Positions 47,901 to 58,859 of a DNA stretch of 64,000 nucleotides are shown piece after piece (positions within the stretch are counted from its first letter, which is position 1; each line of letters begins with the position of its first letter). The stretch lies in assembly GCA_022432975.1 (NCBI GenBank), contig CM039508.1:24925278-24989277 (forward strand), read 5' to 3'. The notes under the pieces were generated by a model. The model made no database searches. It worked only from the letters and a program-made list of their open reading frames with translations, and was not told the origin of the DNA. This DNA is from Begonia masoniana. Lineage: Eukaryota > Streptophyta > Magnoliopsida > Cucurbitales > Begoniaceae. The translations under genes and the position numbers were made by a program.

Positions 47901-50900
47901 TTGTGTGGTTTTAACTAGAAGTAATAGGACAGCTGAAGAGCCGTGTCCTTGGGCGCGAAACCCTAAACCTGATCAGGGTAATTATGGCGTGCGACCGCCT
48001 GATGTCGATGTTTTGGCCTATGGCCCAGTGTGCTCGGAGTCCATGAGAGACTCCATTTTCACCGATCATCTATTTAAATTGAAAACTGCATTTTTATTAA
48101 ATTTCTGCATAATATTTTATAACTGCTGGAAATAAACTCTATCCCTATTGAGTTTAGTCGACTCACCCCAAACGACTACTATTTTTCAGGATTCAGTAAA
48201 GGAGAATTTGATTATTGGCACTGGAACAATCACTTTACAGAAATTCCCTATTTTAATAAACTTTTCTTGAGAAAGTATCTTATATTGTTGAGGTGAGACA
48301 CTACTGTGGATGTGTAAGCTTTGTTGTATTTAATTCACATGTGTTATTTTATTTGGACATATATCATTATATCATCTGGTGTCACTTGTTGGACCTGTTT
48401 ATTTATCTGTCTGGGCTCTAAATCTGAATTGGTTAATATTCCGCTGCGTTTGGTGAAATTTGGTGTTAAGGGTCGGGCGATCTAGTCCTTTTCGGGCCGG
48501 GTCGTTCCCCGTTCTGTTGCGGGTCCCCTTTGGGTCGTGACAGAAAAAAATGGTATCAGAGCAAAGGTTGCCCATCTTGAAAAGTGACACTTATAAGATA
48601 GATGATGTGATGATATACGAGAATTATTCTTGTGCCTAAGGATGTGATACAAAAGCTGATTGGGTCAAATATGCTATTTGGAACGCATCTCGAGGTTGTT
48701 CGCTAGAGAATGATGATATTTCATATACGTGCATATGTGGTTTAGAGTAGTTGGAAATTAATGGAGAAGTGGTAAGTGTACGCTTCGTAAATTGATATAA
48801 GGGATGGAATAAGAGGATTAGAACTCTTTTGGATTAGTTTGTGAACCTTTGGGATTATCTGAAAAATAAAAATTACATCTTATGATATAAGTATTGGTCT
48901 CTTCTAGAAAATTCAAGACTTATATTGTCTTACTGGGAATTCTTTAGTCCGAGTTAGGGATTGTTGTTCGTAAATTTTAATTCAAAGACGAATTGTACGT
49001 ATATTCTCGGTTCAAGAAAATATGGGTGAACGTTCTCAATATGTCTTCATTTTGTGTGTTCGGCTCAAGGATAGGTTTCTGTTGAAGTGGTTAAAGATTC
49101 TTGGATCAAGATTGTTATGAGAGAACCTTTATTTTTAGAAAAATATTGTCAAAATTATAGAGTTGTCTTGTGGTATTAAGGTGTTGGTTGCGATAAATTA
49201 ATGATAAGTTTAAAAAGTATCAGAGTAATAAAATCTGTTTATGACTAACGAGGATATAGTCCGGTTCTATTTTGTTGTTCAAAGTATAAAGAATTTGACT
49301 TTAGAAATTGTTTAAATAAGTATAAGAAGAGAGATGATTGGAAATGGTCTATTATGATGAATATTAAGAGTCATAGAAGATGGACTTTTTGGACATGCTT
49401 ATATAGTTAAAGGGTTAACTTCTATGATTAGTGTTGTTGATGCGTTGTTCCTAGTACAACTATTTATTTTCACAAGTTGAGTGAGGTTGGACTTTACAAA
49501 ATTCTTTTGTTAACACCAATTTCAATATTTTTTTGTTGAAGTGTTTTGGTAGTCACCATGTGTGTACGAAAATTTTTTCATAATGATTCTTGTTAACCAT
49601 GTTCGTGGGCTTGTTAAGTGAACATTGGACAAACACATGGTGCTAGCCTTATATTGACATTATATTATTGGCTTATGTAACGAGTGTAGAAGATTAAAGC
49701 ATTTTGGTGGTGTGCTTCTTTTATTAGTGGTGACCATGTGACAGTGAAGAGGTATGTAGATTTGTCGGTTGTAATCATGTGTTCTGACATCTGTTCTTGA
49801 GGATATGCCTGGGTTACCACCCGACCACGAGATTTATATGTCATTATGTTGCATTAATTTGAATCTACCATTGCTCCAATTTCTTATACTCTATTCATAA
49901 TAATTTCAGTTTAGTGGAGAAGTCTGCATACAAAATGGAATGATTTATAGCGTTGTGCTTGCATGGGTACTGCACGTGGGATGTACCTTTATGATTCAAT
50001 TAGAGACAGTATCGTTGACGTAACTGAATTTGATTGTCAGGTGTTAGATTAATGTTACCATAGATTGGTATATCAGAGGAGAATGTTAAGAAATCTATTC
50101 TATTGTTTTTGGAGTATTTGATGTTGGACTTGCATATGCCACTTATGTACAGGGTTTGAGTTCCATATTGGTCATGTTAAGACTTATGTTGAGCACTAAA
50201 CATTTAAAAACTGTGTTGTGAGAATGTAAAAATCTTTGGTTATATACTCAATGAAAGAAATGTTGCTTTTGGATTACTAAAGTTAAATAATTAATAGACA
50301 ACGTTACTTAAGGTGACCTTTCATTGGATCAAGCTTAGTTTGTGACAGTGTTGGATTGGGAGCAACCAAAGAATATTATTGATGCTTATATTTTTGAGAA
50401 TTAGCTAGTTGTTGTTGTTGAGGCGATGACATTTGTCTTCTATGGTCAATCTTTTGACTCTTTTTACAGTAAAGAATGTTGAGAATGTTTGAAATGAAGG
50501 AATCTGTCAACCTTAAAAGTTAGACACGGATTGAGAGTGACACCTAAGTTGACAGTGATCGATAGTGATTGATAAAAGAGATTTATTTAGATGCACGAGT
50601 TGTACATTTTGAACGTGTGATAATACATCCTTGTAGAGTTCATGTATAAGTATTGTGAAGATTGAGGTATTGAAAGTGAACTTACACCACTTATGGATTA
50701 CGGTTGATCTTAACAATCTTTTGTCTCCATGTGACAAATTTTTCGTAAGGTGTGAAAGTGAGTTGGTTTATATGTCATTTAAATATGTATATCACTTTAG
50801 TCAAGGTGATTAGAATCTCATATAAAAGGGAAAGTTTGATTATATAAATTTGGTTGTAATTTTATCTTGAAAAGTCATATTGGTGAGTTAATGATATGAC

Positions 50901-53900
50901 AGTGTTTTGGTTGACACCCTAAAGACTTTATTTTATATTCAGGGTGAAAAGATTGAGAGCGTCTTTTGACAAGACCTAGAAGTGAGAGGTTGAATCATTG
51001 ATCTGATGGTTTTTGTATGTAATTTAATATAGCTCCTTACTATTTTGCGACATATCAAGGAAATACTTAATCATGAATTTAACAAAATGTTTGGTCAATT
51101 GAGTAATGTAAGATGAGAAAGTTGAGTTGGTGCATTTATATTTTGCAAGGACAAAATTATGAGATCAAATGACATTGTTAATGTAGTCAAGTTTTGGATG
51201 GATTGCCATGGAACTGAATATAGTGGTATGATATATGGTTGAACTTTGACTTATCTATGGTCTGGGGCTAAACAATAGAAACGTGCTAGACTATTCAAAA
51301 TGGTATATTTGGAGTGGACATTTGAAGACATTATGATGGATTTTGTTATCTATAATGGGAATTGTGCACGACCATTTTAATGTCGAAATTTTTATGAATT
51401 GTTTGCCAACCATCATTTCATCTGAGTGTGGATAAATTTCTCTTGAGAAAGCTTTGTGGAGGACATAAATTTTGTTGTGTTTCATTTAGTTATATTTTAT
51501 ATGAATCCAAAGTTTATATCTAAGTTTTTGAACCCATGCTGAGGATTTTGGGCAATGAAATAACTTCAATTTGACTTATCACCTTACGACAAATGGATAG
51601 TCTAAAGGACACTTCACTTTTAATGATATGTTGAGGACGTGAGATTTAATTCTTAGTTATAATTTTTGAATCATTTACCGGATACAAAGTTTGTGTTGCC
51701 ATGGAGATAGAATGAGGATAATTTCGAGAGGCTAAAAGAACTATGCAACTTTTAGAGGTGAGATGTGTTGTTTGAAACCCATGGTTTTGTGTTTCTGAAA
51801 GTCAGGATGTTGTTTTGGTGTGAAGATAAGTTGGTCATGAGTGCAATGGAAGAATCACAATGAAAGAGAAAATACTTAGGAACTTGAATCGGAGATGAGA
51901 ATAAAGTATCCCCAACTATTTAGTGATATGACCTTAATTGATCTAAATTTCGAGGACGAAATTTCATTAAGTGGGGGAGAATGTGAAACCCACCAACCAG
52001 TTTAGGGGAGAAAACAGACGAGGACAAAGAGGTAATTTTCTCTTCCCTAAATCAACTTTCCACCTATACAATTCTTCTCCTCCTACTTAATAATCTCCTT
52101 CTGTTATTTCCCCCTCTAGAAACCCTTCTGTTGAAGGCGCCGCGCACCAGAGAAGAAAGAAGGAAACAGAGGGAGAAAGGTTGAATTGGACCTTCGACGT
52201 TCAGCTTCTTCTCGTATTGTTTTGTCTGAGAAATAGTTTTACTCATCTGTTTTCCTTTTTCTTCAGTTCCCAAAGCTTTATCTCTTTCTTCTTGGACTTG
52301 TTGATTCCTTTGCTGTTGAGGTTTTTTTTTTTTTTTTTTGAGATCGAAGGAGATTGTCAAAACCCATGAGTTCTTCTCTGCTGGACGTAGGTATGAACCC
52401 AAACTCTTAAGTTCTTGTCTGCCATGTTATTGTCAAAACCTTTGGGTTCTTCTCAGCTATGTTTATTGTCAAGGTTTATATATGTAAAGGTTCTTCTCTG
52501 CTGTGGGAAAATAATTTTCAGTATATAAAGGTCTTGCATCAATACTCTAGATATGAGAGACTTATAGTTAGCAAAACAGGGAGTTGAAATTTCTAGAATG
52601 TAGTTATATATGCATTGTAGTCGAGCCCAAATTGTGAAGAAATGAAACCAAATTATGGATTAATTACCCAATTTGATGTAGATTGTCTTATGGAGAATGA
52701 ATTGAGAGACAAAATAGCCCAAAAATAATGAATGACTTTATTCTTTGTTAGGTACCAATTTATTGAATTAAAGTGTGGACTCATTGACTCGGGCACTTGG
52801 ATATATTGAGTTTTGACATGTTGTAAGTGCAATCGAGGTAGGGGTTTATTTTATTTTTGGTTAAGTATTATTATTTTTAATTCATTAATTAAATTCATTT
52901 ATTTGGCATAAAATGTTCATTTAAATTTTATGCTATTATTTTCATTCACACATTTATCAACTGCATATTTTATCATTGATAAAAATTGTGTGGTTTTAAC
53001 TAGAAGTAATAGGACAGCTGAAGAGCCGTGTCCTTGGGCGCGAAACCCTAAACCTGATCAGGGTAATTATGGCGTGCGACCGCCTGATGTCGATGTTTTG
53101 GCCTATGGCCCAGTGTGCTCGGAGTCCATGAGAGACTCCATTTTCACCGATCATCTATTTAAATTGAAAACTGTATTTTTATTAAATTTCTGCATAATAT
53201 TTTATAACTGCTGGAAATAAACTCTATCCCTATTGAGTTTAGTCGACTCACCCCAAACGACTACTATTTTTCAGGATTCAGTAAAGGAGAATTTGATTAT
53301 CGGCACTGGAACAATCACTTTACAAAAATTTCCTATTTTAATAAACTTTTCTTGAGAAAGTATCTTATATTGTTGAGGTGAGACACTACTGTGGATGTGT
53401 AAGCTTTGTTGTATTTAATTCACATGTGTTATTTTATTTGAACATATATCATTATATCATCTGGTGTCACTTGTTGGATCTGTTTATTTATCTGTCTGGG
53501 CTCTAAATCTGAATTGGTTAATATTCCGCTGCGTTTGGTGAAATTTGGTGTTAAGGGTCGGGCGATCTAGTCCTTTTCGGGCCGGGTCGTTCCCCGTTCT
53601 GTTGCGGATCCCCTTTGGGTTGTGACACACACACCTCCTGTATGTTTCGGCAGACGCGATGTGAAAGAGGAAATCGCGAGGAAGGAGAAGAAGATTGGGT
53701 TTTTCTTGTAAGCCCGACCTGTTTCACTTAAAAACGGTGCAGCCGAACCCACCAGTCTACTCAAACCAATTGGTCCAGGTGAATCGAAATGGCCCAGCCG
53801 AATTGAACCGGTCAAACTGGATTGGACCATTGAACCAGAAACAGTACAGACCAGATCATATCACTTCTAGACTGTCAAATTTGACCAGAATTAACTCGGA

Positions 53901-56154
53901 AGCTGATTGAATCGATCATAATTCTACCCTAACCTATCTAAGAATATATTATTAGAGAATTTTTGCCCAAATTCTTGTAAAAGAGATTTATTTAAATGAA
54001 AATTTAATCTCAATTATTTTATTTAGGCAAAAAATTATTCAAAATCTTGAAAAACTATAAACTAGTAAATAAATAGGAAAGAGCAGATCCCTATAACCCT
54101 ACCCTCTCAGAATTCAAGTAAGTAAAAATACAAAATTTTCAACGTTTTGGCTATCGAACCTACATAACAAAACCTATAGTAATTTTCTTTATAATTATTT
54201 TATTATTTGATTATGATATTTGATACGGATGTTTAGACATTGACATATGATCGTATATAGATAAATATGATAGGACATATTGTATACTAATATAATATAT
54301 GAATCTGATGGAATTGACAAAAATATTTGATAGTTAATAAAATCCTAAACAAATTGAGATGACTAATAAAAGTCTGAACGTAAAGGAGGTGACTAATGAA
54401 AGTTTGAATGTATAAGATGACTAATGAAAGTCTGAACAAATGTTAGAAAATGAGTTTCTGTGTATGTAATTGCTAAGTATGGATTTAATAACATATGAAA
54501 TTAATTTACACATACGCATGCTTTTACTTATTGAATTTATCTCATACTTTATAATTTGATGAAAAGTGAATGTTAAAATACAAACTTTCGTGTGTTAATA
54601 TTCAATGACATTCAAAATTATGAAATTTAGGTTTTTAAATATTGATTTTAATCCTAATTTGTTAATCGATTTTGGAAAAAAATTTAGGGTTAAAATGAAT
54701 TTAAAAATTTTGGGGCGTTGCACCAAAATCAAAAAATTTCGATTTGGCTCCAAACCTATGCTCCGTTTAGTTTCAATTGTACGAAAAAATCCAAAACAGC
54801 TGGGCGATCTAGATGTGGAATAGAATGCAACCGCAGTGGAGCAATTCCAGTCTTTAACTCCTACCTGGGAAGAAATTCATTCCGTAATTGGGGGTGGGTA
54901 ATAACACTTATCTTCTTGCTTGTTTTAGGATAACCTTGAAGGTTTTAAGAATTTCTACGCACGAGAGGAAAAGCTAGAACTCCAAAAATAAATCTGTAGC
55001 TACAAAAGATGAAGAGTACACATCTGATCTGACCTTACTTGACGTCTATCTGCTGGCTCTCCTCCTCGCCTACTTTTCAAAAAGTTTCTCCAAACCCAGT
55101 TTTCTAAACTTGCCAATAATGTTTCATTTTTTGAGATTAGGTTTTGTTATTCTTTACGTGGGTGACGTTGTTACGAACATAAATTAAATCTTAGAACTTA
55201 GAACTTAGAAGATCATCATTCTAATCAAATGAAAAGAAAGAAGAACCTGTTACAGTGAGAAGAACCAAAAGCAGGTCCTGTCTGGCAGATTCCCTTCCAT
55301 GATTTAGGAACTGGACCCATCCCTTTGTCTCTGAAGCTCTTTGACTCTGGCCACACACCTGATTCATCACCCACTTTCTCACATTTTCATTTTTATGCCA
55401 ATTTGACACTAATCAAATTACACTCTGGTATTTGTAAATATTAGAGAGAGAGAGAGAGGGAAAGATGATAATGGAAGGATTCAAATGAGAAACAGTGATG
55501 AAAAGTTTTACCACTATCCAAAAGCCCCACCACAATTCCTTCCCCATAGTTGGCTATGGTAAGTAAATCTCTTCCGCTCCTCGTGTTCCTCACTCTTCTT
55601 TCTTCCTCCTCTACTAAGCCTGAAAACTCCCATGACCTTGTTGTATGCACGGAGTACTTTCTTGGGTAGCTTCGGAAGACAGATACCACTTCCTCCATTT
55701 CTGCTAACAAGACCAGGTTTCACAATTCCAGAGAGAGAGAGAGAGAGAGAGAGTCTCAAACAGATATTGTGTTTCTGAAATGGAGTACCAGAGAATTGGG
55801 AGGCTTCATCAGGAGTGAGAACAGCAGCAAAGCCATTGATGCTGTGTTTGTAACTGTAGAGAAGAGAACGTTTTGCATCTTCTTTACTCTCCTTCACAGA
55901 AAGCAAATAAGAATGATGGGCTTCTTCTATTTCGTCCAATGCTCTTTCTCCGCTGTGTTCTCCAAAGTAAACTATATAAACCTAACAACCCACAAAAAGG
56001 AAAAAGGAGCCTTGAGAACAAAGAGCAAAAATTGCAAAAACTCCATAAAAATGAACTCATTCCATTCTCCAAAATAATTAATGACCTGGTTTTCATTACA
56101 GGAAGCAAGAAGAAGAAGAAGAAGAAGAAGAATGGAAGTTAAGAATAACTTCAT
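39717..56154 (-). CDS. SBT5.6: subtilisin-like serine protease, SBT5.6 type; nine exons, intact
   Basis: Exons: 56154-56086, 55981-55789, 55700-55512, 55358-55247, 41995-41434, 41357-41260, 41162-40805, 40685-40469, 40255-39717. They total 2337 nt (778 aa plus TGA), with phase kept at every junction. Signal peptide 1-19 with a poly-Leu core; I9 propeptide about 24-106; predicted mature start at TTRSW (107). The S8 domain has Asp149 (LLDSG), His222 (DGHGTH), oxyanion Asn335 (SAGNSGP) and Ser567 (GTSMSCPH). A PA insert (about 400-480) and a C-terminal fibronectin-III-like domain (about 670-778) follow. Plant subtilases are secreted endoproteases acting in the cell wall. Length and blocks fit Arabidopsis SBT5.6; orthology is inferred. 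Intron 4 is 13.25 kb of nested retroelements; intron 5 uses a GC donor. Confidence 0.93.
42849..43173 (+). repeat. 5' LTR of element K (325 bp)
   Basis: TGTCATGGAAGG...GGGTTACACAACA. Shares over 300 bp with 46226-46543. Confidence 0.93.
43176..43187 (+). promoter_or_regulatory. primer-binding site of element K
   Basis: TGGTATCAGAAC, one mismatch from the plant initiator tRNA-Met site, two bases after the LTR end. Confidence 0.88.
43203..43660 (+). pseudogene. gag-like start of element K
   Basis: ATG with [18 protein letters not shown], a heptad-like LRKLTDGLQ stretch, then in-frame stops at 43299-43301 and 43377-43379. It resembles the N-terminal coiled region of some plant gypsy Gag proteins, but no capsid or zinc-knuckle block follows. 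Confidence 0.5.
43795..44073 (+). pseudogene. captured fragment of splicing factor PRP17/CDC40
   Basis: In one frame: [17 protein letters not shown], then [20 protein letters not shown], a TAG at 43960-43962, [13 protein letters not shown] and [14 protein letters not shown]. These match the N-terminal region, ahead of the WD40 repeats, of plant PRP17 (CDC40), a step-II pre-mRNA splicing factor. Similarity ends abruptly after SIESF. About 90 residues, no WD repeats, one nonsense codon: non-functional. Identification is from memory of the family. Confidence 0.65.
44074..44330 (+). pseudogene. captured fragment resembling CMSS1 (Cms1-like protein)
   Basis: The frame continues with [10 protein letters not shown], then [19 protein letters not shown], a stop (44233-44235), and [18 protein letters not shown]. 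The SWKE...L(C)...GK...PAVLIVS arrangement recalls CMSS1/Cms1 family proteins, linked to small ribosomal subunit biogenesis. The nucleotide-motif region typical of the family is cut off. The assignment is tentative; alternatively an unrelated captured exon. Confidence 0.5.
44370..46131 (+). pseudogene. FTSH4: captured intronless FTSH4-like AAA metalloprotease, broken
   Basis: Homologous to plant FtsH4, an inner-mitochondrial-membrane ATP- and zinc-dependent protease with its catalytic site facing the intermembrane space. Seen: N-terminal helical region ([21 protein letters not shown]); membrane segment near 44870; Walker A GPPGTGKT (about 45121); Walker B with Gln instead of the catalytic Glu ([10 protein letters not shown]); sensor region [13 protein letters not shown]; and zinc motif HEGGH (45775-45789). 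Lesions: 38-bp tandem duplication (44595-44670) shifting the frame, one-base deletion near 45473, TAG at 45916-45918 and TAA near 46093. It lacks the last hundred or so residues. The whole run is intronless, consistent with cDNA capture. Confidence 0.88.
46214..46224 (+). promoter_or_regulatory. polypurine tract of element K
   Basis: aaaggggagga immediately before the 3' LTR. The preceding ccttgaggacaag is a common pre-tract gypsy sequence and supports a gypsy origin. Confidence 0.8.
46226..46543 (+). repeat. 3' LTR of element K (318 bp)
   Basis: TATCATGGAATGG...GGGTTACACAACA, homologous to the 5' LTR. First dinucleotide mutated to TA. Followed by TAGCT. Confidence 0.92.
46901..48542 (+). 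repeat. 5' LTR of element I (1642 bp)
   Basis: TATGAAACCC...GGGTCGTGACA; the start is mutated from TG. It contains a poly(T) run (about 47241-47254), and an open frame at 47845-48135 is duplicated in the other LTR with one residue change, so it is not a gene. Confidence 0.94.
48551..48562 (+). promoter_or_regulatory. primer-binding site of element I
   Basis: Perfect TGGTATCAGAGC eight bases after the 5' LTR. Confidence 0.95.
48563..51970 (+). pseudogene. degenerate gypsy (chromovirus-like) gag-pol interior of element I
   Basis: No long ORF. Short collinear family words remain: PGLPPDHEI near 49808 (protease-RT linker), [10 protein letters not shown] near 50350 (after RT), a [12 protein letters not shown] integrase block near 51315, and NHNERENT, a stop, [14 protein letters not shown] near 51850-51915 (chromodomain). 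A short tail then runs into the polypurine tract. Integrase after RT and a terminal chromodomain indicate a Ty3/gypsy chromovirus. The interior is shorter than a full gag-pol, so deletions are likely. Confidence 0.75.
51971..51981 (+). promoter_or_regulatory. polypurine tract of element I
   Basis: gtgggggagaa abutting the LTR start TGTGAAACC. Confidence 0.92.
51982..53627 (+). repeat. 3' LTR of element I (1646 bp)
   Basis: TGTGAAACCC...GGTTGTGACA. Differs from the 5' LTR by scattered substitutions and a poly(T) length change. Confidence 0.94.
55247..56154 (-). CDS. SBT5.6: SBT5.6-like gene, exons 1-4
   Basis: 5' block: signal peptide exon (23 codons), propeptide exon, exon with catalytic Asp, and exon with VWPES through SSHCN. 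Donors: CAG/gtcatt, CTG/gtactc, GTG/gtaaaa and CAG/gttctt. The split Arg codon at the end of exon 4 is completed exactly by exon 5 at 41995, showing that the two blocks are one gene. The frame following exon 2 in genomic sequence (FSGTPFQ...) is intron. Confidence 0.93.
55730..55752. repeat. (GA)n microsatellite in subtilase intron 2
   Basis: About 11 GA units 30 bp upstream of the exon 3 acceptor. On the coding strand it is (TC)n and may serve as the polypyrimidine tract. A shorter (GA)n lies in intron 3 at 55443-55459. Confidence 0.9.
56107..56131. repeat. (GAA)n microsatellite coding the signal-peptide Leu run
   Basis: Eight GAA/CTT units in exon 1 encode Leu9-Leu16. Slippage here would lengthen or shorten the hydrophobic core in whole codons. 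Confidence 0.93.
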
Positions 56155-56213
56155 TTGGATACCACTCCGACGATGGAAAAATTTACTTACTGTATGGCGA
56201 GGATGATGCTAGA

Positions 56214-56226
56214 GATTTTATAATAA
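56214..56226 (-). promoter_or_regulatory. TATA box of the subtilase gene
   Basis: The minus strand reads TTATTATAAAAT about 65 nt upstream of the ATG at 56154, implying a short 5' UTR. Confidence 0.6.
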
Positions 56227-58859
56227 AATTTGGGAGATTATTCAGCAAAATGATTATCATTAAATAAAAAAAAAAAAAAAAACCCACTTCCCTAGAGTAG
56301 AGGAGGGGACCTTGACTGAGGAATATCAAAGAATGAAACGGTCATCTCCACTGAATTTTCCTTTTTTTCAGTTCGATTTTATATATCTTTTCTTTTATAA
56401 ATACATTTGTTTTCTTAAAATATATTATTCTGAGGAAGAATTTTGAAAATATTCACCTTACATAAAGTTATTTTATGTGAGTAATATCGGAGAATATGGA
56501 ATGAATATGTTATCAATAATTATGTATTTTATTTAAGGGTAAAACTTATTTTGAATATCGAAGTATGGATTTTTAAATTTTTTTTATTAAATTATTAACC
56601 CTAACTAAATAATAATTATTAAAAAAAATCTATATTTTGAGGTTCAAAATGGTTTTTACCATTTATTTAATTAATATAATAATTTAGTTTTCTTTCCTAA
56701 ACATGGAGATAATCCTGGAATCCTTCTTAATTTTAGAACCTAGATTCTTTTCAAAACAAACTTGAATTGGTCTTAACGGATTATGCGTGGATTGTTGTGA
56801 TATTTAAACTGATCCTGGGTTTAGTTCATCCACAAAGAATATGGTTGTCGTTTTACGAAAGATTTGGAATTTTATTTCTGCGTTGACCATCCAAAGCCAT
56901 CAATTATTCATACGCCACATGTTGAGCAAATGATCCACAGTGTATATATATTATTGTTACAAGCATTAATAACTTAGAGTTCGGTGACACCGAATTCTAG
57001 TTGGGTTGGGTCACACTCATATTCAATATTAAAGTTTTGTGATTTCTCTATATTTTGATACTTGTGTCGCAAAATTTAGTGATATTGTTATATATTAAAT
57101 TTCAATAGTGAAATTCTCCTATGTTATTCATTTTTTTCGAAAGAATTTTCTACGTAAATTTAGGTGTCATTGTTTTCTGAGTGTTTTATTTTTTCCATTA
57201 TCGTTCGATTTTGAATAAATAATTAGAAAATACATTAACTAATGTATTGATAGAAAATTGATTGAACATATTATTTTTAGATGAATAATTAAGATTATTA
57301 TAAACTAACCTATCTTGTCTTTTCTGATGACATTTGATGTTTTATTTAGCAACATTGTATTATATTATGAAGTATAAAAAAATTAGGGTTGTTATGATTA
57401 GGGGAAGAGTAGAAGAAGATGAAAAGGGAAGTCTGAAAAATTCCATTTTGTGGGCCTGGGAAGGGACCACCATTTCTCTGCTACAAGCGTGCACAAAGTG
57501 TTGCAATTTGATGCCAATTGTTCCAACATTTTAGCAGTCAGAGTCATGGTTTCAAAAGAGTCAATTTCAACTTCCCTAACTCTTTAGAAGTTGGAACTTG
57601 GCCAAATCTTTTCATCAAGTCAACATTTAGTGGTTCTTGCATGTGTGAGTGCAGTATGGTGGTCCTCTTTGTTGCAATCAAGCTTGTTCCAAAGGATGGA
57701 CATCAATCCAAACAATCGGAAGTTAAAGGTTGTTTGGAGTCAATTTTTTTTTTCTTCTTATAAATAAAAAAGACTGACTTTTATGCTATGATTTTGATTT
57801 ATACAATTTTCATTTAAACGTCACAATGCTCGACTAGAGACAACATGTCTAAATATACAAGGTTTATTTACGAGGAAGTTTGGGAAAAAATCTAAATTCT
57901 CTCGAACCGCTTGCCGAATTAACCATACACCCAAACAAAACCCTTCATGGCCCTTGATAGAATCTCTATGAAGAAGATTTAGGGTGAAAAATAACAAAGC
58001 AGCACGTGAATGAGCGGATAGACAAAAAAATCCTAAGTAAATCCTAACTCTAAAATTTTAGATTGTGAGCTCATATTGGTTTCAATTGGTCAATAGAAGT
58101 TGTGTAAAGCTTTGTTAACCTTTTGAAAACTTTTTTGAAACTTGGGCTTGTAACCTTAAAATTTCGTCCATAAACCAAGGTAAATCCTAACTCTATCTTA
58201 GAGCATTTAACTGTAGAATGATCTTTTTTGGGGTTTCTAGTGTTATATTAAAGTATTTGCACCAAATTTCCTTTGAGTTCAAAGGTCTCATGTGTTTCAG
58301 ACGTCGATAGTTAGAGTTGGATAGAAAAACCCAAATCAAGCAAACAACATGTTGGTAAATAGTTAAGCGAACAAGGTAGGAGTTTTATACGAAAAAAATC
58401 ATCCTACGACCACGACACAAGAATCCATCAGTGAATTTATTAAAAAATCAAGAAAACAAATGTTTTCGTAATGTTACAACATCGAAAGCAATATTATCCG
58501 AGAATTCAACTTTTCTCGAGTTATATCTGTTCACCCTTCTCTCTCACACTCTCTCTCACTCTCTCTTTCTTTCTCTCTCTCTCTCTTATTTTCTCTCAAG
58601 CTCACCTTTTCTTTCCGTTTTTTTTTTTGTTTGTTTTTTTTTTTCTTGACATTCAGCTTACTAACTCATCTATTTGTCACGAAGTAATACAAATCCTAAA
58701 AAAAATCGAGAAAATCGCTGAAATAAAACTGAGCTGAACCAAAAACTATGAACCAATATTTACAATCTTCTCCTTGGTTCCAGTTTCTTCATCTTCACGC
58801 CGCTATCAATCTCTTGCACATATCCTTCGTCCATGCACAAAAGGCTTAAATAAAACTTA
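56227..58859. other. upstream intergenic region of the subtilase gene
   Basis: AT-rich with poly(A)/(T) runs. Short open frames at 57334-57534 and 57518-57763 show no family motif. A CT-rich microsatellite lies at about 58535-58595. No RNA gene or transposon end recognised. Confidence 0.5.
58535..58595. repeat. CT-rich simple sequence
   Basis: Interrupted (CT)n/(CTTT)n run. Open frames here are low-complexity and not genes. Confidence 0.85.

Larger units (their letters stand above)
46901..53627 (+). mobile_element. complete Ty3/gypsy element (element I) with decayed pol, target duplication CACAC
   Basis: 6727 bp. LTRs 46901-48542 and 51982-53627 are nearly identical. Primer-binding site at 48551-48562, polypurine tract at 51971-51981, and CACAC on both flanks (46896-46900 and 53628-53632). 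The 3.4-kb interior contains only stop-riddled pol remnants in the right order (see separate entry). Recent integration with dead coding capacity implies mobilisation in trans. It sits inside LTR-L in the subtilase intron, on the strand opposite to the gene. Confidence 0.95.
42685..54722. repeat. solo LTR (LTR-L) in intron 4, target duplication CCAAA
   Basis: Left end TGTAACATAC at 42685 and right end GGGGCGTTGCA at 54722. CCAAA stands on both sides (42680-42684 and 54723-54727). Removing the two nested elements with one duplication each leaves about 1606 bp, a plausible gypsy LTR. Its three pieces are 42685-42848, 46549-46900 (with a TATA-like ccttataaatag at about 46605-46616) and 53633-54722. 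Confidence 0.85.
41996..55246 (-). other. intron 4 of the subtilase gene, 13,251 bp
   Basis: Bounded by donor CAG/gttctt and acceptor ttgcag/GAAG. About 12 kb is the solo LTR 42685-54722 with two nested elements. The remaining native intron is about 1.2 kb (41996-42679 and 54728-55246), AT-rich with two poly(A) runs (near 42210 and 42342). No exon-like sequence remains on the minus strand inside. Confidence 0.88.

Noticed and set aside
47845..48135. 96-codon ORF, repeated at 52930-53220
   Set aside because: It lies within both LTRs of element I, so its conservation follows from LTR identity.
55514..55939. 141-codon single-exon protein at the subtilase 5' end
   Set aside because: It reads through intron 2; splicing at CTG/gtactc and ttagcag/AAATGG restores the subtilase propeptide junction.
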